NCBI RefSeq assembly: GCF_022808775.1
Contig: NZ_JAKZLA010000002.1
Location: 496,001 to 560,000, forward strand
DNA length: 64,000 nucleotides
Reading direction: 5' to 3'
DNA from: Geothrix terrae
GTDB lineage: Bacteria; Acidobacteriota; Holophagae; Holophagales; Holophagaceae
The first letter of the stretch is position 1. Each line of letters opens with the position of its first letter. This document shows positions 60,284-64,000 of this stretch, piece after piece. The translations under genes were made by a program, and so were the position numbers. A model generated the notes under the pieces. It had not been told where the DNA came from. It did not search any database and worked only from the letters and a program-made list of their open reading frames with translations.

Positions 60284-62869
60284 ATGACTGCCGAAGCTCG
60301 CATCCATCGACCGTCCGGCCTCGACCTGGAGGGCTTTGCCGGCCTCTCCGAAACCGAGGTGCGGCTTCGCCTGGAGCGCCACGGACCCAATGAGCTGCCC
60401 TCCCGGGACCGGCGCGGCTTCCTGGCCATCGCGTGGGAGGTGGTGCGGGAGCCCATGTTCATCATGCTCGTCGCCGCGGGGGCGCTGTACCTGCTGATGG
60501 GTGAGCACGGGGACGCGGCGATGCTGCTCGGCTTCGTCTTCGTGGTCATGGGCATCACCATCGTCCAGGAGCGGCGGACGGAACACGCCCTGGAGGCCCT
60601 GCGGGATCTCTCCAGCCCCCGGGCCCTGGTGATCCGGGACGGCCGGCAGCGCCGCATCCCGGGCCGCGAGGTGGTGCCCGGCGACATCCTCGTCCTGGTC
60701 GAGGGCGACCGGGTGCCCGCGGACGCCCTCCTGCGCGCCGGCCTCCACCTGTCCGTGGACGAATCCCTCCTCACCGGCGAGTCCGTGCCCGTCCGCAAGG
60801 CGGCCTCCGCCGAGGCCCGCGCCATGGAGCCCCCGGGCGGGGACGACCTGCCTTCGGTCTTCTCGGGCACGCTGGTGACCGCGGGCCAGGGCGTGGCCGA
60901 GGTCCTGGGCACCGGCCTCCGGACGGAGCTCGGCCGGATCGGCAGGGCCCTGCAGCAGGTGGAGCCGGAATCCACCTTCCTCCAGCGGGAGACGGGCCGG
61001 CTGGTGCGCACCTTCGCCCTGCTCAGCCTGGGCGCCTGCGTGACGGTGGTGGTCCTCTACGGCCTGACCCGGGGCGGCGGCCTGGAGGTGTGGAAGGAGG
61101 GCCTGCTCGCCGGCATCGCCCTCGCCATGGCCACGCTCCCCGAGGAATTCCCCGTGGTGCTCACGGTCTTCCTGGCCCTGGGCGCCTGGCGCATCTCCCG
61201 CCATCGGGTCCTCACCCGGCGCATGCCCGCCATCGAAACCCTCGGCGCGGCCACTGTCCTGTGCGTGGACAAGACCGGGACCCTGACCCTCAACCAGATG
61301 ACCCTCCGGCGGCTGGACGTGTCGGGTCATTCCGAGGACCTGGCGAGGACCGGACCGGACCTTCCCGAGCCGGTCCACGAGCTGATGGAATACGCCATCC
61401 TGGCCAGCCGGAAGGATCCCTTCGATCCCATGGAGCGGGCCCTCCACGCCGCCGGGAAGACCTGGCTGATGGAGACCGAGCACCTGCACCCGGACTGGTC
61501 CCTGGCCCGGGAATACCCGCTGATGCCGGACCTGCTGGCTGTCACCCACGCGTGGGACTGTGGCGATGGTCAGGTCGTCGTCGCCACCAAGGGGGCCCCC
61601 GAAGCCGTGGTGGACCTCTGCCACCTGCCCCCGGACCGCCGCGCCCAGGTGGACGCCCGCGTGGCGGAGCTGGCTGCCCAGGGCCTGCGCGTCCTGGGCG
61701 TCGCCCGGGGCCGCTACGGCGCCGCCGACCTTCCGGAGGGTCACCACGACCTGGACCTCGGCTTCGTGGGCCTGCTGGGGCTGGAGGATCCGGTGCGCCC
61801 CACGGTCCCCGCCGCGGTGGCGGAATGCCATGCGGCGGGCATCCGCGTGGTGATGATCACCGGCGATTACCCTCTGACCGCTGAAAGCATCGCCCGGCAG
61901 GCGGGGATCGCCCACCCCGAGCAGGTCCTCACCGGGCCCGAGCTGAACCAGATGAGCGATGCAGACCTCGCGGCGCGGATCCGGGCGGTCAATGTCTTCG
62001 CCCGAGTGGTGCCCGAGCAGAAGCTGCGCCTCGTCGCCGCCCTCAAGGCCAACCGCGAGGTGGTGGCCATGACGGGCGACGGCGTGAACGATGCCCCGGC
62101 CCTCAAGGCCGCCCACATCGGCGTGGCCATGGGGGGCCGGGGAACGGACGTGGCCCGGGAGGCCGCCGACCTGGTGCTGCTGGACGACGACTTCTCCTCC
62201 ATCGTGGCCGCCGTCCGGATGGGCCGGCGCATCTTCGACAACATCCGCAAGGCCGTGGCCTTCATCCTCGCCGTGCACATCCCCATCGCCGGGCTGTCCC
62301 TGCTGCCGGTCTTCCTCGGCTGGCCCCTGCTCCTGCTTCCGGTCCACATCGTCTTCCTGGAGCTGGTGATCGATCCTTCCTGCACGCTGATCTTCGAGGC
62401 GGAGGCAGCCGAACCCGACGTCATGCGCCGGCCGCCCAGGGATCCCGAGGAGCGCCTGTTCAGCCTGAAAGCCACCGGGCTGGCCCTGCTCCAGGGAATC
62501 ACCGCCCTGGCCGCCTGCGTGGCGGTCTACCTCCTGGCCCGGCCCACCCATGGCCATGACGCGGCGCGCGCCCTCACCTTCGCCGGCCTGGTGGCGTCCT
62601 TCCTCGCCATCATCCTGGCCAACCGGTCCTGGTCGCGGAGCATCCTCGGCAGCCTGCGGAGCCCCAACCCCGCCCTCTGGTGGGTGCTGGGGGGCACCAC
62701 CGCCTGCCTGGCTCTGGTGCTCGCCTGGCCCGTGGCCCAGCGCCTCTTCCACTTCGCCCCCCTGCATGGCCTGGATGTCCCGCTGGCCCTGGGGGTGGGC
62801 TTCGCCAGCATCCTCTGGTTCGAGGCCTTCAAGCTCCTGAGGCACCGAGCCGCCCCGGCCGGAGGCTGA
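60284..62869 (+). CDS. P-type cation-translocating ATPase
   Basis: An 861-residue P2-like ATPase (874 if a GTG at 60245 is used). The N-terminal cation domain (GLSETEVRLRLERHGPNELP) precedes TM1-2; the TGES loop is LLTGESVPV; phosphorylation site CVDKTGTLT with Asp329; nucleotide domain; hinge MTGDGVNDAPALKAAHIGVA; then TM5-10. TM4 reads TLPEEFPVVL where SERCA-type pumps have PEGLP, so calcium specificity is uncertain and another cation is possible. 4 bp upstream of the metallophosphoesterase gene. Confidence 0.92.
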   Translation: MTAEARIHRPSGLDLEGFAGLSETEVRLRLERHGPNELPSRDRRGFLAIAWEVVREPMFIMLVAAGALYLLMGEHGDAAMLLGFVFVVMGITIVQERRTEHALEALRDLSSPRALVIRDGRQRRIPGREVVPGDILVLVEGDRVPADALLRAGLHLSVDESLLTGESVPVRKAASAEARAMEPPGGDDLPSVFSGTLVTAGQGVAEVLGTGLRTELGRIGRALQQVEPESTFLQRETGRLVRTFALLSLGACVTVVVLYGLTRGGGLEVWKEGLLAGIALAMATLPEEFPVVLTVFLALGAWRISRHRVLTRRMPAIETLGAATVLCVDKTGTLTLNQMTLRRLDVSGHSEDLARTGPDLPEPVHELMEYAILASRKDPFDPMERALHAAGKTWLMETEHLHPDWSLAREYPLMPDLLAVTHAWDCGDGQVVVATKGAPEAVVDLCHLPPDRRAQVDARVAELAAQGLRVLGVARGRYGAADLPEGHHDLDLGFVGLLGLEDPVRPTVPAAVAECHAAGIRVVMITGDYPLTAESIARQAGIAHPEQVLTGPELNQMSDADLAARIRAVNVFARVVPEQKLRLVAALKANREVVAMTGDGVNDAPALKAAHIGVAMGGRGTDVAREAADLVLLDDDFSSIVAAVRMGRRIFDNIRKAVAFILAVHIPIAGLSLLPVFLGWPLLLLPVHIVFLELVIDPSCTLIFEAEAAEPDVMRRPPRDPEERLFSLKATGLALLQGITALAACVAVYLLARPTHGHDAARALTFAGLVASFLAIILANRSWSRSILGSLRSPNPALWWVLGGTTACLALVLAWPVAQRLFHFAPLHGLDVPLALGVGFASILWFEAFKLLRHRAAPAGG

Positions 62870-62872
62870 GCC

Positions 62873-63964
62873 ATGTTCATCGGCCTCCTCCTCCTGGTCT
62901 CGGCCCTGGTACTGGCCCACGTGGCCTGGCGCACCGCCTCGGTGCCCTGGTTCACACGCTGGTCGCGGCGGCACCTCGGGGCCGCCTTCGCGGGGGCCTG
63001 GGTCCTGATGCTCGCCGGGGGGATCCTGGGACATGAAGCCGCCTTCCCCGGCGCGGGCTGGGTGGCCCTCGCGGGCATGACCGTGCTGGGCCTCCTCTTC
63101 CTCGCCTTCGCCGGCCTCCTGGCCGTGGACCTGGCCACGGGGTTCGGCCTGTGGTTCCGCGCCGCGGCGCCCCGCCTGCGCGGGTGGGCCCTCCTGGCCA
63201 GCCTCGGGTTGGCCGGCCTCGCGACCGTCCAGGGCCTGCGCCCGCCCGAGATCGTGGCCTACGAGGTGGGCCTGCGCGGCCTGCCGCCGGAGCGGGATGG
63301 CCTGGTGGTGGCGGCCCTGTCGGACCTCCATGTGGGCGCCATCCTGGGGCCGGACTGGCTGGCGGCCCGGGTGGCGCAGGTCCAGGCCCTGAGGCCGGAT
63401 CTGGTGGTGCTCCTCGGGGACGTCTTCGAGGGACACGGCCGGCCCGACCCCCGCGCGATCCAGGCCCTGGGCGGCCTGCATGCCCCGCTGGGCGTCTGGG
63501 GGGTGGATGGGAACCACGAGCACTACGGCGTTGCCGGGGCCCCCCTGGAAGCGGCGGGGGTGCGGGTCCTGCGGAACGCCCTCGCCAGCCCCGTGCCCGG
63601 GCTGGTCCTGGCCGGCCGGGCGGACGCGGGCCGGAGCCTCCGCCAGGCCGCCTGGACCGTGCCCCGGGAGCGCCCGGCCGGCGCCCTGGTGCTCTTGTCC
63701 CACCGGCCCACCCAACTGGAGCTGGCGGCCCGCTCGGGCGTGGGGCTCATGCTCTCGGGCCACACGCACGCCGGCCAGATCTGGCCCTTCGGAACCCTCG
63801 TGGGGAGGGTCTATCCAACCCTGTCCGGACGGGCCCAGGTGGGGGACATGACCCTGATCGTCAGCCGTGGCACCGGCACCTGGGGCCCGCGCATGCGGCT
63901 GTGGCGGCGGGGCGAGATCAGCCTGATCCGACTGCGGTCGGTGGAGAGCCGGTCAGGCGCCTGA
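62873..63964 (+). CDS. membrane-anchored metallophosphoesterase (YkuE/YaeI-like)
   Basis: A 363-residue protein. The first 115 residues hold three or four hydrophobic helices (FIGLLLLVSALVLAHVAWRT, LGAAFAGAWVLMLAGGILG, VALAGMTVLGLLFLAFAGL). The calcineurin-like domain follows with metal motifs AALSDLHVG, LLGDVFEGHG, GVDGNHEHYG, LLSHRP and LSGHTHAGQI. The active site probably faces the periplasm or membrane surface, acting on lipid-linked phosphoesters. Co-transcribed with the ATPase upstream. The remaining 36 bp of the window show nothing. Confidence 0.9.
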   Translation: MFIGLLLLVSALVLAHVAWRTASVPWFTRWSRRHLGAAFAGAWVLMLAGGILGHEAAFPGAGWVALAGMTVLGLLFLAFAGLLAVDLATGFGLWFRAAAPRLRGWALLASLGLAGLATVQGLRPPEIVAYEVGLRGLPPERDGLVVAALSDLHVGAILGPDWLAARVAQVQALRPDLVVLLGDVFEGHGRPDPRAIQALGGLHAPLGVWGVDGNHEHYGVAGAPLEAAGVRVLRNALASPVPGLVLAGRADAGRSLRQAAWTVPRERPAGALVLLSHRPTQLELAARSGVGLMLSGHTHAGQIWPFGTLVGRVYPTLSGRAQVGDMTLIVSRGTGTWGPRMRLWRRGEISLIRLRSVESRSGA

Positions 63965-64000
63965 CCAACTCCCCGGCCGGCCCTCCGCGCGGAGCGCCTC

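Noticed and set aside
59984-63769. Antisense open frame of over 1200 codons opposite the P-type ATPase and ftsZ end
   Set aside because: Crosses several real genes with no domain-like content.

Overview
The window is a 64 kb stretch of a high-GC (about 70%) Gram-negative chromosome. Gene content and order (rimP-nusA-infB, murB/ftsQ-ftsA-ftsZ, a LolCD system, large tricorn, M13, M16 and M1 peptidases, a SAM-I riboswitch on methionine genes) fit an Acidobacteriota genome, most likely class Holophagae (Geothrix-like). That placement is inference from gene content; no rRNA, tRNA, CRISPR array or transposase gene was seen.

Layout. 0.2-4.1 kb: a SAM-I riboswitch and intrinsic terminator lead into metY-metA-lysC, an operon for homocysteine synthesis through O-acetylhomoserine. 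4.1-6.9 kb: small hypothetical, YidB-like, GlsB/YeaQ-like and DUF4126 genes. 6.9-21.7 kb: tricorn protease divergent from an M13 peptidase, isochorismatase-like hydrolase, FG-GAP protein, a uracil-DNA-glycosylase-like protein, PadR regulator, a permease made of two half-size genes behind twin palindromes, an M16 peptidase, and an RluA-type pseudouridine synthase with a long repetitive Arg/Pro tail. 21.8-29.3 kb: pterin dehydratase, FabG-like reductase, folD, then rimP-nusA-infB with its own promoter, leader hairpin and terminator. 29.4-34.5 kb: quinone reductase, hpd (tyrosine catabolism) followed by a 568 bp gene-free stretch holding two extra copies of the hpd 3' end, DinB, guaC, a pseudopilin and a DUF4149 protein. 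34.5-42.7 kb: a MarR-RND-adaptor efflux locus, hflX, and lolC-lolD. 42.7-52.9 kb: a hybrid sensor kinase, dehydrogenase, ruvX, a lower-GC M1 peptidase, ogt, an SDR/metallo-beta-lactamase-fold/SDR minus-strand operon and a divergent TetR gene with clear operators. 52.9-60.2 kb: a dcw-type division cluster (murB, ftsQ, ftsA, ftsZ) interrupted between murB and ftsQ by an opposite-strand sigma factor/YciI-DGPF/DHFR-like module. 60.2-64 kb: a P-type cation ATPase and a membrane-anchored metallophosphoesterase.

The most unusual structural signal is repeated 'echoing' of gene 3' ends downstream of the intact gene. hpd has a 71 bp perfect copy and a diverged, coding-conserved copy. murB has a diverged tail beyond an inserted reductase gene. 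ftsZ has its last codons and stop duplicated 23 bp downstream. Together with two palindromic intergenic repeats and lower-GC islands (46.7-49.2 kb and 53.9-54.7 kb) this suggests recombination-driven insertion at gene ends. Functionally the window combines methionine and one-carbon metabolism, aromatic amino acid breakdown (hpd, pterin dehydratase), a heavy peptidase load, envelope biogenesis (lolCD, murB, RND) and core translation and division genes.
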